DNA of 64,000 nucleotides from Thiothrix litoralis. Its GTDB lineage: Bacteria; Pseudomonadota; Gammaproteobacteria; Thiotrichales; Thiotrichaceae. The DNA is taken from the NCBI RefSeq assembly GCF_017901135.1, contig NZ_CP072801.1, positions 1,426,001 through 1,490,000 on the forward strand, in the 5' to 3' direction. A program made the translations under genes and the position numbers. The notes beneath the pieces are model-generated. The model was not told where the DNA came from. It did no database searches and worked only from the letters and a program-made list of their open reading frames with translations. Shown piece by piece: positions 31,452-40,193 of this stretch (positions within the stretch are counted from its first letter, which is position 1; the number at the start of each line of letters is the position of its first letter).

Positions 31452-31490
31452 ATTAGGAATCCCCCGGCTTTAGCCGTGGGGAGTAGTCAA
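31452..31490 (+). ncRNA. Putative omega RNA 3' scaffold / right end of the TnpB element
   Basis: Immediately after the tnpB stop. The hairpin at 31461-31481 followed by GAGTAGTCAA is the usual place of the omega RNA scaffold end. The guide would be the bases just beyond 31490, which belong to the RAYT gene. The 5' extent of the RNA, inside tnpB, is not determined. Confidence 0.6.
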
Positions 31491-31715
31491 GGGAGAGAAT
31501 GAACACCGCTCCGCCAGCCGTTATTACAAGGGTGAACGAGGTATCTGGCAACGCCGCTATTGGGAACATACGCTAAGGGATGAAGATGATTTTCGCCAAC
31601 ATGTAGATTACATCCACTACAACCCCGTGAAACACGGCTATGTATCGCACCCTGCCGAGTGGAACTATTCCTCCTTCTCACGTGCTGATAGGCAACCTCA
31701 ACGGCTAGCACAAAC

Positions 31716-31746
31716 GTAGGGTGGGTGGAGCGTAGCGATACCCACC
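31716..31746. repeat. REP element 3 (right, inner)
   Basis: Same 31-base form as element 1. It contains the RAYT stop codon (TAG at 31717-31719). Confidence 0.85.
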
Positions 31747-31799
31747 GTCTTTTACCATTTTTCACCGTCATCCAATTTAACGAACGGTGTTGTGAAGAC

Positions 31800-31831
31800 G
31801 GTGGGTATCGCATTCGCTCCACCCACCCTAC
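31800..31831. repeat. REP element 4 (right, outer)
   Basis: Inverted partner of element 3, ending CCACCCACCCTAC. Its outer end provides the stop codon of draT on the minus strand. Confidence 0.85.
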
Positions 31832-32649
31832 GTGATCTCAACTTGGTACACCCCACCCACAACCAAAAACTCCCCCTCCCCCCGCAACAACTTCGGCAAC
31901 AAATCGTAATACCCCAACACCTTCACCAGCGGAACCCGCGCTTCAATCACATAATCTCCAAACTCATCCGCCCGCTCGCGACTATGGGTAAAGGAACTGA
32001 CATTATTCATCAGCACCACCGCCCGCTTGCCATCGCGCGCCAGCACCCGATACTCATCCAGCGCATTCACCCCCCGATACAGCGTCAGGTGCGATTGTAG
32101 CGAATGCAACAAACCCAATTCATACTGACAATACGTATAAACAAGGTCGAGCTGGCTTTCCAGCGCATTCGTGCCATACAGCCCCTTGCAACGATCCAGC
32201 AGGAAGTTGCCCTGATGGTATTGCACCGCCAGCCCAAAGCGCGATTCCACCCAGCCCTTCAACACCGCGCCCTCGCGCCCGCTAGAATCAAAGCCCCAGC
32301 CACGCAGCACCCGTAAGTAATTGGCATTGGCACGTTTTTGTTTGCCGCCAGCATCCAACCCCGCTTCTTCCAACGCTTCCAAACAGAAATGTACCGTCAT
32401 GTAATCCATAAAGCGTTGCGCCCGCGTCGCCGCATCCGGCATGGCTTGCAGGTGTTTGAACAGGGAACGATGCAAAGTTGCCACCCCATCAAGGGTTAAT
32501 GGCACGGGATGTTGCTGGAAAGACAGGCTACCGAGCAGCTTGGCTGGCAGGTTGCAATGGTTGAATGGCAGGAAAGCACTGTCTTTACCCATACAAAACA
32601 TGTCGGAATTGTCGGGAACACGACTGGAATCAACACCTGCCATCTTCAT
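31828..32649 (-). CDS. draT: NAD+-dinitrogen-reductase ADP-D-ribosyltransferase
   Basis: DraT transfers ADP-ribose from NAD to the conserved Arg of NifH and shuts nitrogenase off after ammonium or energy shock. 273 residues from the ATG at 32649. Recognisable blocks are FNHCNLPAKLLGSLSFQQHP, VPLTLDGVATLHRSLFKHL, RFMDYMTVHFCLEALEEAGL and LTLYRGVNALDEYRVL. It is divergent from nifH, with its 5' coding end overlapping the presumed NifA site for nifH. The partner glycohydrolase draG is not in the window. A SIR2-like gene and a small Cys4 gene follow on the same strand beyond a RAYT/REP locus. Confidence 0.88.
   Translation of the reverse strand: MKMAGVDSSRVPDNSDMFCMGKDSAFLPFNHCNLPAKLLGSLSFQQHPVPLTLDGVATLHRSLFKHLQAMPDAATRAQRFMDYMTVHFCLEALEEAGLDAGGKQKRANANYLRVLRGWGFDSSGREGAVLKGWVESRFGLAVQYHQGNFLLDRCKGLYGTNALESQLDLVYTYCQYELGLLHSLQSHLTLYRGVNALDEYRVLARDGKRAVVLMNNVSSFTHSRERADEFGDYVIEARVPLVKVLGYYDLLPKLLRGEGEFLVVGGVYQVEIT
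32610..32625 (+). promoter_or_regulatory. Probable NifA upstream activator site for nifH
   Basis: TGTCGGGAACACGACT fits TGT-N10-ACA except the last base, and its inner bases match the sites before nifE and nifX (TGTCG...CGACA). It lies about 89 bases upstream of the -24 GG and inside the 5' coding part of draT. Confidence 0.6.
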
Positions 32650-32683
32650 GGTAAAAAGATAATTTCCCTTTAAAATCAATTAA

Positions 32684-33658
<975 letters not shown>

Positions 33659-33678
33659 TTCCCCCCATTCTGCCCCTC

Positions 33679-33701
33679 ACCGTCCACAGATTAGTGGCGG
33701 T
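33679..33701 (+). promoter_or_regulatory. Stem-loop with AGATTA loop before nifD
   Basis: ACCG-T-CCAC AGATTA GTGG-CGGT: eight pairs with one bulge and a six-base loop. A related stem with the same loop but different paired bases precedes nifK. It lies 18 bases before the nifD ATG. Confidence 0.5.
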
Positions 33702-33718
33702 GAATCAGGAGATACGAC

Positions 33719-35197
33719 ATGACGAATTTGACCCGCGAAGAAACCGAAGCCCTCATTGCCGAGGTGCTGGAAATTTATCCCGAAAAGGCGAAAAAAGACC
33801 GCGCCAAGCATTTGACCGTCAACGATCAAAGCGTTGAACAATCCAAAAAGTGCATCACCTCCAACCGTAAATCCCTGCCCGGCGTGATGACCGTGCGTGG
33901 TTGCGCTTACGCCGGTTCCAAGGGCGTAGTTTGGGGGCCGATCAAAGACATGATCCACATTTCCCACGGCCCGGTCGGTTGCGGACAATATTCCCGCGCT
34001 GGTCGCCGTAACTATTATGTTGGTACTACTGGTATCAACACCTTCGGCACGATGAACTTCACCTCTGACTTCCAAGAGAAAGACATCGTATTCGGCGGCG
34101 ACAAAAAGCTCGCCAAAATCATGAACGAAATCGAAGGTTTGTTCCCACTGGCGAAAGGCATTTCCGTTCAGTCTGAATGCCCGATTGGTCTGATCGGTGA
34201 CGACATCGAAGCCGTTTCCAAGAAAGCCTCCAAAGAACTCAACAAGCCGGTTGTGCCGGTACGTTGCGAAGGTTTCCGGGGTGTTTCCCAGTCCTTAGGT
34301 CACCACATTGCCAATGACGCAATCCGTGACTGGGTTCTGGACAAGCGCGACGGCGACAACAGTTTCCAAACCACTCCGTATGACGTTTCCATTATCGGCG
34401 ACTACAACATCGGCGGTGACGCATGGTCTTCACGCACGTTGTTGGAAGAAATGGGTCTGCGTGTGGTTTCCCAATGGTCAGGTGACGGCACCTTGGCTGA
34501 AATGGAACTGACCCCGAAAGTGAAGCTGAACCTGCTGCACTGCTACCGTTCCATGAACTACATCAGCCGCCACATGGAAGAGAAGTACGGTATTCCTTGG
34601 GTTGAATACAACTTCTTTGGCCCGACCAAAATCGCCGAATCCCTGCGTAAGATTGCTGGCTACTTCGACGACACCATCAAGGAAGGCGCAGAGCGCGTGA
34701 TTGAGCGTTACCAAGCCCAATACGATGCAGTCATTGCTAAATACCGTCCACGTCTGGAAGGCAAGCGCGTCATGCTGTACGTCGGTGGCTTGCGCCCACG
34801 TCACGTTATCGGTGCGTATGAAGACCTCGGCATGGAAGTGGTTGGTACGGGTTACGAGTTCGCCCATAACGACGACTACGACCGTACCATCAAAGACATG
34901 GGTAACGCCACCCTGATCTATGACGACGTGACTGGCTACGAATTTGAAGAATTCGTCAAAAAGGTCAAGCCGGATCTGATCGGTGCAGGCATCAAGGAAA
35001 AGTACATCTTCCAGAAAATGGGCATCCCCTTCCGCCAGATGCACTCTTGGGACTACTCCGGCCCATACCACGGCTATGACGGCTTCGCCATCTTCGCCCG
35101 TGACATGGACATGACGCTGAACAACCCTTGCTGGGGCAAGATGAAAGCGCCGTGGATCAAGGACGAAGCTGCACCAGCGGTAGCTGCTGCTGCGTAA
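33719..35197 (+). CDS. nifD: Nitrogenase molybdenum-iron protein alpha chain
   Basis: 492 residues. With NifK it forms the catalytic heterotetramer; NifD carries FeMo-cofactor. P-cluster cysteines are seen in [30 protein letters not shown] and [17 protein letters not shown]. The FeMo-co cysteine is in [16 protein letters not shown]-adjacent sequence typical of the family, and the late His is in [15 protein letters not shown]. Starts 60 bases after nifH with AGGAGA upstream. Confidence 0.99.
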   Translation: MTNLTREETEALIAEVLEIYPEKAKKDRAKHLTVNDQSVEQSKKCITSNRKSLPGVMTVRGCAYAGSKGVVWGPIKDMIHISHGPVGCGQYSRAGRRNYYVGTTGINTFGTMNFTSDFQEKDIVFGGDKKLAKIMNEIEGLFPLAKGISVQSECPIGLIGDDIEAVSKKASKELNKPVVPVRCEGFRGVSQSLGHHIANDAIRDWVLDKRDGDNSFQTTPYDVSIIGDYNIGGDAWSSRTLLEEMGLRVVSQWSGDGTLAEMELTPKVKLNLLHCYRSMNYISRHMEEKYGIPWVEYNFFGPTKIAESLRKIAGYFDDTIKEGAERVIERYQAQYDAVIAKYRPRLEGKRVMLYVGGLRPRHVIGAYEDLGMEVVGTGYEFAHNDDYDRTIKDMGNATLIYDDVTGYEFEEFVKKVKPDLIGAGIKEKYIFQKMGIPFRQMHSWDYSGPYHGYDGFAIFARDMDMTLNNPCWGKMKAPWIKDEAAPAVAAAA

Positions 35198-35215
35198 ACC
35201 CACTTCAATTTACTA

Positions 35216-35243
35216 CCCGTTGTTCGCAGATTAGCGGCGCGGG
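35216..35243 (+). promoter_or_regulatory. Stem-loop with AGATTA loop before nifK
   Basis: CCCG...CGC AGATTA GCG...CGGG, with an internal loop. The six-base loop equals that of the element before nifD, while the closing pairs differ, as in compensatory change. It directly precedes the GGAGGAG ribosome-binding site of nifK. Confidence 0.45.
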
Positions 35244-35255
35244 AGGAGAAATGAC

Positions 35256-36827
35256 ATGAGCCAAGCTGTTGATAACATCGTTCCCAGCTACCCTTTGTTC
35301 CGCAATGACGAGTACAAAGCTAGCCTGAAAAACAAGCAGGACAACTACGAAGAGCGTCACGCAGATGAGAAGATTCAGGAAACTTTCTTGTGGTCTACCA
35401 CCAAGGAATATCAGGATCTGAACTTTGCGCGTGAAGCCCTGACTGTTAACCCAGCAAAAGCCTGCCAGCCCTTAGGCGCGGTGCTGTGCGCACTCGGCTT
35501 TGAGAAAACCTTGCCGTATGTGCATGGTTCGCAAGGTTGCGTGGCGTATTTCCGTACCTACTTCAACCGCCATTTCAAAGAGCCGATTTCGTGCGTTTCT
35601 GACTCCATGACAGAAGATGCAGCGGTATTTGGTGGTCAAAAGAACATGTATGACGGTCTGGAAAACGCCAAGGCGATGTACAAACCGGACATGATCGCGG
35701 TTTCCACTACCTGCATGGCGGAAGTTATCGGTGACGACTTGAATGCGTTCATCGGCAACTCCCGCAAGGAAGGGCATATCCCAGCAGATTACCCTGTGCC
35801 ATTCGCACATACCCCTAGCTTCGTTGGTTCGCATACCACGGGTTGGGACAATATGTTTGAAGGCATTGCCCGCTACTTCACCCTGAACCACGTGGCGGAC
35901 AAAGAAATCGGTAGCAATGGCAAGCTCAACCTTGTCCCCGGTTTTGAGACGTACCTCGGCAATTTCCGCGTGATCAAGCGCATGATGGCGGACATGGGTG
36001 TGGATGCCACGCTGATGTCTGACCCGACTGAAGTGCTGGATACTCCGGCAGACGGCACGTTCCGCATGTACGCAGGCGGCACAACAATGGATGAAGTCAA
36101 AGACGCACCAAACGCCTATGACACGCTGTTGCTGCAACCTTGGCAGTTGGAAAAGACCAAGAAGTTTGTGCAAGGCACGTGGAAACACACCGCGCCTAAA
36201 ATCAACATCCCGATGGGTCTGGACTGGACAGATGATTTCTTGATGAAAGTCTCCGAAATCACTGGCAAGCCTATTTCCGACACGCTGTTGACTGAACGCG
36301 GTCGGTTGGTGGATATGCTGACGGACTCCCACGCTTGGTTGCATGGCAAGAAATTCGGTCTTTACGGCGATGCGGATTTCGTGCTGGGCATGACTAAGTT
36401 CCTGCTGGAAGTCGGTGCAGAACCTACCCACATCCTCTGCTCCCATGCCAACAAGCGTTGGAAAAAGGAAGTAGAAGCACTGCTGGCTTCTTCCCCTTAC
36501 GGCACAAACTGCGAAGTTCACATCAGCAAAGACTTGTGGCACTTCCGTTCACTGATGTTCACCAACAAGCCAGATTTCATGATTGGTAACAGCTACGGCA
36601 AGTTCATCCAACGTGACACGCTGCACAAAGGCAAAGAGTTTGAAGTACCGTTGATCCGCATCGGCTTCCCAATCTTCGACCGCCACCATATGCACCGTGA
36701 CACAACGCTGGGTTACGAGGGCGCAATGTACATGCTGCGCACCTTGACCAATGCAGTGTTGGAGCGTTTGGACGAGGAAACTCGCGGGATGGGGACTACG
36801 GACTATAACTACGACTTGGTTCGTTAA
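35256..36827 (+). CDS. nifK: Nitrogenase molybdenum-iron protein beta chain
   Basis: 523 residues, the full-length type seen in Azotobacter. P-cluster cysteines are in NPAKACQPLGAVLCALGFE, HGSQGCVAYFRTYFNRHFKEP and VSTTCMAEVIGDDLNAFI. The C-terminal RIGFPIFDRHHMHRDTTLGYEGA block is intact. The ATG at 35256 has GGAGGAGAAATGAC upstream. A 97-base palindrome follows before nifT. Confidence 0.99.
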   Translation: MSQAVDNIVPSYPLFRNDEYKASLKNKQDNYEERHADEKIQETFLWSTTKEYQDLNFAREALTVNPAKACQPLGAVLCALGFEKTLPYVHGSQGCVAYFRTYFNRHFKEPISCVSDSMTEDAAVFGGQKNMYDGLENAKAMYKPDMIAVSTTCMAEVIGDDLNAFIGNSRKEGHIPADYPVPFAHTPSFVGSHTTGWDNMFEGIARYFTLNHVADKEIGSNGKLNLVPGFETYLGNFRVIKRMMADMGVDATLMSDPTEVLDTPADGTFRMYAGGTTMDEVKDAPNAYDTLLLQPWQLEKTKKFVQGTWKHTAPKINIPMGLDWTDDFLMKVSEITGKPISDTLLTERGRLVDMLTDSHAWLHGKKFGLYGDADFVLGMTKFLLEVGAEPTHILCSHANKRWKKEVEALLASSPYGTNCEVHISKDLWHFRSLMFTNKPDFMIGNSYGKFIQRDTLHKGKEFEVPLIRIGFPIFDRHHMHRDTTLGYEGAMYMLRTLTNAVLERLDEETRGMGTTDYNYDLVR

Positions 36828-36830
36828 AAG

Positions 36831-36927
36831 ACCCTCACCCCCCGGCCCCCTCTCCCAGAGGTAGAGGGGGAGAAAGACACTTTCCTCTTAGCCCCTCTAC
36901 CTCTGGGAGAGGGGTTGGGGTGAGGGT
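36831..36927. repeat. Dispersed GC-rich repeat, copy 2: large palindrome between nifK and nifT
   Basis: Two units of the dispersed repeat facing each other. Outer arms are ACCCTCACCCC and GGGGTGAGGGT; inner 23-base arms (36847-36869 and 36892-36914) are perfect reverse complements. The RNA would fold into a very stable hairpin that could separate nifHDK from the downstream genes. Confidence 0.85.
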
Positions 36928-36948
36928 CTTTAATCAAGGAGAAACCCT

Positions 36949-37161
36949 ATGCCCAACGTGATGATCCGCCGCAAGCCTGATGGCAACTTGCAATTTTATG
37001 TCGCTAAACAGGACATGGAAGAGACGGTTGCGACAGTCGAGAAAGATACGGCGGAAGAATGGGGTGGCACTGTCGAGTTAACTGATGGTTCCAAGTGGTA
37101 CATCGACCCGATCAGCCCCCCACCCGCTTTTCCGACGACGCTGCGTTTCAAGCGCGGCTGA
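36949..37161 (+). CDS. nifT: Nitrogen fixation protein NifT/FixU
   Basis: 70 residues, normal family length. VMIRRKPDGNLQFYVAKQDMEE and the conserved WGGTVELTDGSKWYIDP block identify it. The ATG follows AAGGAG. NifT is commonly just after nifK; its exact role in nitrogenase maturation is not established. Confidence 0.92.
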   Translation: MPNVMIRRKPDGNLQFYVAKQDMEETVATVEKDTAEEWGGTVELTDGSKWYIDPISPPPAFPTTLRFKRG

Positions 37162-37190
37162 ATGCTGAACCCAGTGAAAGGAGAATAGTC

Positions 37191-37385
37191 ATGGCACTGA
37201 AAATTAACCGCGACATCTGCACCTCTTGCGGCGATTGCGAACCCGTTTGCCCAACCAAATCCATCAAGCCATTCAAAGGCACTTACAAGATCGTTGAAGA
37301 CACCTGCACCGAATGTGAAGGCGAACACGACGAGCCACAGTGCTTGAAAGTATGTTTGGAAGATGGCTGCATTGAATACGTTTAA
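37191..37385 (+). CDS. Nif-associated 2[4Fe-4S] ferredoxin
   Basis: 64 residues from the ATG at 37191 (AAGGAG upstream). The first cluster motif is CTSCGDCEPVCP; the second is the extended CTECEGEHDEPQCLKVC type found in nif ferredoxins of the FdxN/Alvin group. It probably donates electrons to nitrogenase or to cofactor assembly. It lies between nifT and a NifX-family gene. Confidence 0.9.
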   Translation: MALKINRDICTSCGDCEPVCPTKSIKPFKGTYKIVEDTCTECEGEHDEPQCLKVCLEDGCIEYV

Positions 37386-37400
37386 TTAACCAAAGAACCC

Positions 37401-37502
37401 CTCACCCCAACCCCTCTCCCTCAGGGGGAGAGGGGCTAAGACAATAACCTCTCTTGCTCCCCCTCGCCCCTTGAGGGAGAGGGGGCTGGGGGGTGAGGGG
37501 TT
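37401..37502. repeat. Dispersed GC-rich repeat, copy 3: facing pair
   Basis: Two units facing each other between the ferredoxin gene and the NifX-family gene (CCCCTCACCCCAACCCC... and ...GGGGTGAGGGG). Same family as 1096-1137, 36831-36927 and 47061-47101. Confidence 0.82.
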
Positions 37503-37518
37503 CTCTTAGGAGCCGCAC

Positions 37519-37992
37519 ATGAGCAATATCCCGACTCCCCTGCCTTATACCGATGGCGAGATGCCTGATTCGATCCGCGTCGCTTGCGCCTCTAACAGCG
37601 GCGATTTGCTGAACGGGCATTTCGGTTCTTGCGAACGCTTTTTGGTGTATCAGGTATCGCAAACCGAATACCGCCTGATTGACGTGCGCGAAGTCGGCGA
37701 CGATGAAGCCGAAGAAGACAAGAATGCTTACCGCGCTAGCTTGATTCTGGATTGCCAAGTCCTGTTCATTGCTTCGGTGGGTGGCCCTGCTGCTGCCAAG
37801 ATCATTAAGAAAGGCATTCACCCGATCAAGCAAATGACGGTTGTACCCACCAGCGAATTGCTGGAAAAGCTGCAACTGGCGCTAGCAAACCCCTCACCGT
37901 GGCTGGGTAAAGTCATGGGCAAGGATGCGCAAGCCCGCGCCCGTTTCTCTGGCGATGACGAAGACGACGAACTGCTTGAGGCCGAAGGATGA
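37519..37992 (+). CDS. NifX/NifY-family FeMo-cofactor carrier protein
   Basis: 157 residues. The dinitrogenase cofactor-binding domain is recognised by IRVACASNSGDLLNGHFGSCERFLVY, the VLFIASVGGPAAAKIIKKGIHPIK block and an acidic tail. Position after nifT resembles nifY of Azotobacter, but it lacks the extra N-terminal part of NifY, so NifX-like is equally fair. Members bind FeMo-co or its precursor NifB-co. The distinct nifX lies at 47525. Confidence 0.85.
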   Translation: MSNIPTPLPYTDGEMPDSIRVACASNSGDLLNGHFGSCERFLVYQVSQTEYRLIDVREVGDDEAEEDKNAYRASLILDCQVLFIASVGGPAAAKIIKKGIHPIKQMTVVPTSELLEKLQLALANPSPWLGKVMGKDAQARARFSGDDEDDELLEAEG

Positions 37993-38261
37993 TGACCCCG
38001 GAACAGCTTGCCAGCGTGGTGGAACAGGTCGAACAACGCGGCTTAGCTGACAGCAATCTGACTGACCTGCGCGGATATTTCCCCGAACTGCATTTCACTT
38101 GGTGCATGGATGACGACGTGTGTGGCCCGCAACCTGCCGCGCAGGGTAAGGGTTTCAACGTCTATCTGGTCGATGGCAGCAACCATTGCCTATGCTTCAC
38201 GCCGAGTCTGGAAGCGGCAAGCGGCGTGGTCATCGCCGAACTGGGTGAGGATAATGACTGA
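37989..38261 (+). CDS. Nif-associated small protein (DUF6129-like)
   Basis: 90 residues, overlapping the previous gene by four bases (ATGA). Conserved-looking parts are DLRGYFPELHFTWCMDDDVCGPQPAAQG and FNVYLVDGSNHCLCFTP. Such proteins occur in nif operons of gammaproteobacterial diazotrophs; function unknown. It overlaps the LRV gene start by eight bases. Confidence 0.75.
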   Translation: MMTPEQLASVVEQVEQRGLADSNLTDLRGYFPELHFTWCMDDDVCGPQPAAQGKGFNVYLVDGSNHCLCFTPSLEAASGVVIAELGEDND

Positions 38262-38973
38262 TTGCGCCACCTGCCCGCACCATGAGGATCGGCTGGAAAA
38301 AGGTCGCTGCAAACCGGGCGATGCTTGTGTACAGGCGATGAGCGGACGGCAAATCGAGCGTTTTTTCCGCGAAAACCCCGATTTGGCGCAAGGCTACACC
38401 GGCGATGATTTCTGGGAGCGGCGGGCAATTGCAGCGCGTTACATTTCCCAGCCACGCCTGCTGGAACTGATTGATGACCCAGATGAGGTGGTGCGCCGCG
38501 TGTTGGCTTATCGCTTGCCGGTGGATGAATTGTACCGGCTGATAGACGATAGTGACCGCGAAGTGCGCATTACCGTTGCCGACCGTTTGCCTGCGGAACA
38601 GCTTGAAGCACTGGTCAATGACCACGATTATTTGGTGCGCAAATACGTGGCACGGCGAATGCCTGCTGGGCGTTTGTTCCGCATGATTTGCGACAGCGAC
38701 CGCGAAGTACGCATGAGCGTTGCCCGCCGTTTGCCGCCGGAAAGTCTGGGGCTGATGCTTAACGATGTCGAGCCGGAAATTCGCCGCATTGTGGCGGAAC
38801 GCATCCAGCCGGAAGCCTTGAGCGCCTTGCTGGATGACCCCGACTGGGGCGTGCGTCTGCAAGCTGCTGAACGTGCTACCCGTGGGATGCTGGAAATACT
38901 GGAACACGACACTGACCCCGATGTGAAAGAAGTCGCCCGTCAGCGGCTTCGGGAGATGGATGACAATGACTGA
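38254..38973 (+). CDS. 4Fe-4S-binding leucine-rich repeat variant (LRV) protein
   Basis: 239 residues. The N-terminus CATCPHHEDRLEKGRCKPGDAC supplies four cysteines for a [4Fe-4S] cluster. A row of about eight LRV/HEAT-like repeats of 24 residues follows (for example LLELIDDPDEVVRRVLAYRL and LYRLIDDSDREVRITVADRL). This is the protein type first described from the Azotobacter vinelandii nif region. Its exact role is unknown; a structural or Fe-S carrier role is inferred. Starts inside the end of the DUF6129-like gene. Confidence 0.88.
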   Translation: MTDCATCPHHEDRLEKGRCKPGDACVQAMSGRQIERFFRENPDLAQGYTGDDFWERRAIAARYISQPRLLELIDDPDEVVRRVLAYRLPVDELYRLIDDSDREVRITVADRLPAEQLEALVNDHDYLVRKYVARRMPAGRLFRMICDSDREVRMSVARRLPPESLGLMLNDVEPEIRRIVAERIQPEALSALLDDPDWGVRLQAAERATRGMLEILEHDTDPDVKEVARQRLREMDDND

Positions 38974-39922
38974 ATTCGACTGGCAAGCTAGAAAACTCGC
39001 CGCGCAATGCCCAGAACTGAGCGTCGGCGTAACACACGAAGAGCTGCTGCACACCATTAATGCCCTGTTTGCGCCGCTCAATCTCAGCTTTGAGAAAGTG
39101 CTGGAACGCGGTGGCTGGCATCATTTAGGTGGCGTGGTGAACCTTAATATGCAGCCGATTGCCAGCAATTTGCGCTTGTGGGCTGAAACCGAATCCGGCG
39201 GTGACGTTGACACCTTGCTGGACAAGTGTTCGGAACAAATCCTGTTTGCCACCAAAATCAGCGGCACAACGCTGTATTTCACCGCATCGACGGGTGACAA
39301 ACCGCAGGATTTCCTCCAGCTTGAGGTGGAAGTCTTGCAGGAAGTGCTGGATCGTCCGCTTTCCGACCCCGATTTTTTGCCGGATAGTGTGGAAGAGTTC
39401 CTTGATCCGGTGGATTTTCCACGCCTTGAACCCGAAGCCGTGGGCAAGCCGCATTACCATTTCCGGCGCTTGCAGGCAATGGCGGAGGTGTTTGCCGACC
39501 AGAATTTCCATAGCCGCCATGTGCTGAACCTGTTGCGCTTTATGCAGGACTGGCAGAACAGCAGTGCTGGGCATAACGATGCCATTTTCTGTCAGCACTG
39601 GGTGATGGTATTGCAAGGGTATCAGGGCAGCGACAAAGCGGAACATTACAATATCAAACCGACCGCAACCTTCACTGACAAGGTGACAGATTTCGCCGAA
39701 AACCACGGTTTGCACGGGGCGGAGATGGCAAAAGCTTTACACAGTTTTGACCGTAAGGTGGGGTATCCATTTGCGTGGTATTTCCTCATGTTAAACCGCA
39801 AGGGCGTGCCGACCACGGTGGCGGATGCGGTGTTGCGTGATCAGATGGAGGCTTATGCGTATTTGCCAGCGCGGGATTTGAAGATTCTGCGCGAGTGGGA
39901 ACAGCGGTCTTATAGCGTGTAA
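38966..39922 (+). CDS. Nif-operon protein of unknown function
   Basis: 318 residues (or 320 from the ATG at 38960), overlapping the LRV stop. No domain is recognised. There is no signal peptide or membrane segment, and the body is mixed alpha/beta. Blocks such as VLERGGWHHLGGVVNLNMQP, FADQNFHSRHVLNLLRFMQDWQ and the C-terminal DRKVGYPFAWYFLMLNRKG look conserved. Tight coupling to LRV and DUF3144 genes suggests a nitrogenase-related role. Confidence 0.75.
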   Translation: MTEFDWQARKLAAQCPELSVGVTHEELLHTINALFAPLNLSFEKVLERGGWHHLGGVVNLNMQPIASNLRLWAETESGGDVDTLLDKCSEQILFATKISGTTLYFTASTGDKPQDFLQLEVEVLQEVLDRPLSDPDFLPDSVEEFLDPVDFPRLEPEAVGKPHYHFRRLQAMAEVFADQNFHSRHVLNLLRFMQDWQNSSAGHNDAIFCQHWVMVLQGYQGSDKAEHYNIKPTATFTDKVTDFAENHGLHGAEMAKALHSFDRKVGYPFAWYFLMLNRKGVPTTVADAVLRDQMEAYAYLPARDLKILREWEQRSYSV

Positions 39923-39938
39923 TAGTGGGAGATTGACG

Positions 39939-40193
39939 ATGCAAGAACTGGATTTTCACGAGGTCGCCGATGAATTCGTCAATCTGGCGAACAAGTTGAG
40001 CGAGGAATGGGCACCGAATTTCCTCAGTGCAGCGATCCTGTACGCGGCGGCGCGTTACAACGCTTTTCACTTCAGGGAAACCTTGGGTGATGAGGACAAG
40101 GAAGCGGCGGCAATCGAGTATTACGCCGAGCAGTACCGCAAGATGTTGAAGGAAAACCTGCACGAGATGCGGCATGGAGTGCCACATGAATAA
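39939..40193 (+). CDS. DUF3144-like small protein
   Basis: 84 residues. VADEFVNLANKLSEEW, the SAAILYAAARYNAF helix and EYYAEQYRKMLKENL match the DUF3144 pattern. It overlaps the nifF start by eight bases. Function unknown; found here inside a nif operon. Confidence 0.75.
   Translation: MQELDFHEVADEFVNLANKLSEEWAPNFLSAAILYAAARYNAFHFRETLGDEDKEAAAIEYYAEQYRKMLKENLHEMRHGVPHE

Larger units (their letters stand above)
30159..31490 (+). mobile_element. IS200/IS605-type element carrying only tnpB
   Basis: About 1332 bases. The right end is defined by the CCCCCGGCTTTAGCCGTGGGG hairpin and the terminal TCAA at 31487-31490. TCAA is the right-end cleavage tetranucleotide of the IS608 type. The left end is placed after TTCAT (30154-30158) because that junction restores the RAYT frame; alternatives three or six bases earlier also keep frame. 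A left-end hairpin lies at about 30174-30200 (CCCTGCCTTTAGGCATGGG). No tnpA is present, so it would need a TnpA in trans. No target duplication is expected for this family. Confidence 0.82.
29887..31719 (+). pseudogene. REP-associated tyrosine transposase (RAYT), split by a TnpB element
   Basis: The 5' part (29887-30158) encodes MPNYRRHFVKGGCYFFTV... with the HUH-type motif PEHLHCIW and DYSTRWRLIKTMFSRG. The 3' part (31491-31719) resumes as GENEHRSASRYYKGERGIWQ and contains the Y1 region DYIHYNPVKHG. Joining the two gives 501 bases, exactly 166 residues plus stop, with no frameshift, which is normal RAYT length. The stop TAG lies inside REP element 3. RAYTs mobilise or maintain REP sequences, and REP pairs sit on both sides here. 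It is non-functional while the insert is present. Confidence 0.85.

Noticed and set aside
32510-32525. A second exact TGT-N10-ACA (TGTTGCTGGAAAGACA) upstream of nifH
   Set aside because: It lies deep in draT, about 190 bases from the promoter, and lacks the symmetric CG...CG inner bases shared by the other sites. Probably chance.
35472-36542. 356-residue open frame opposite nifK
   Set aside because: Pure shadow of nifK.
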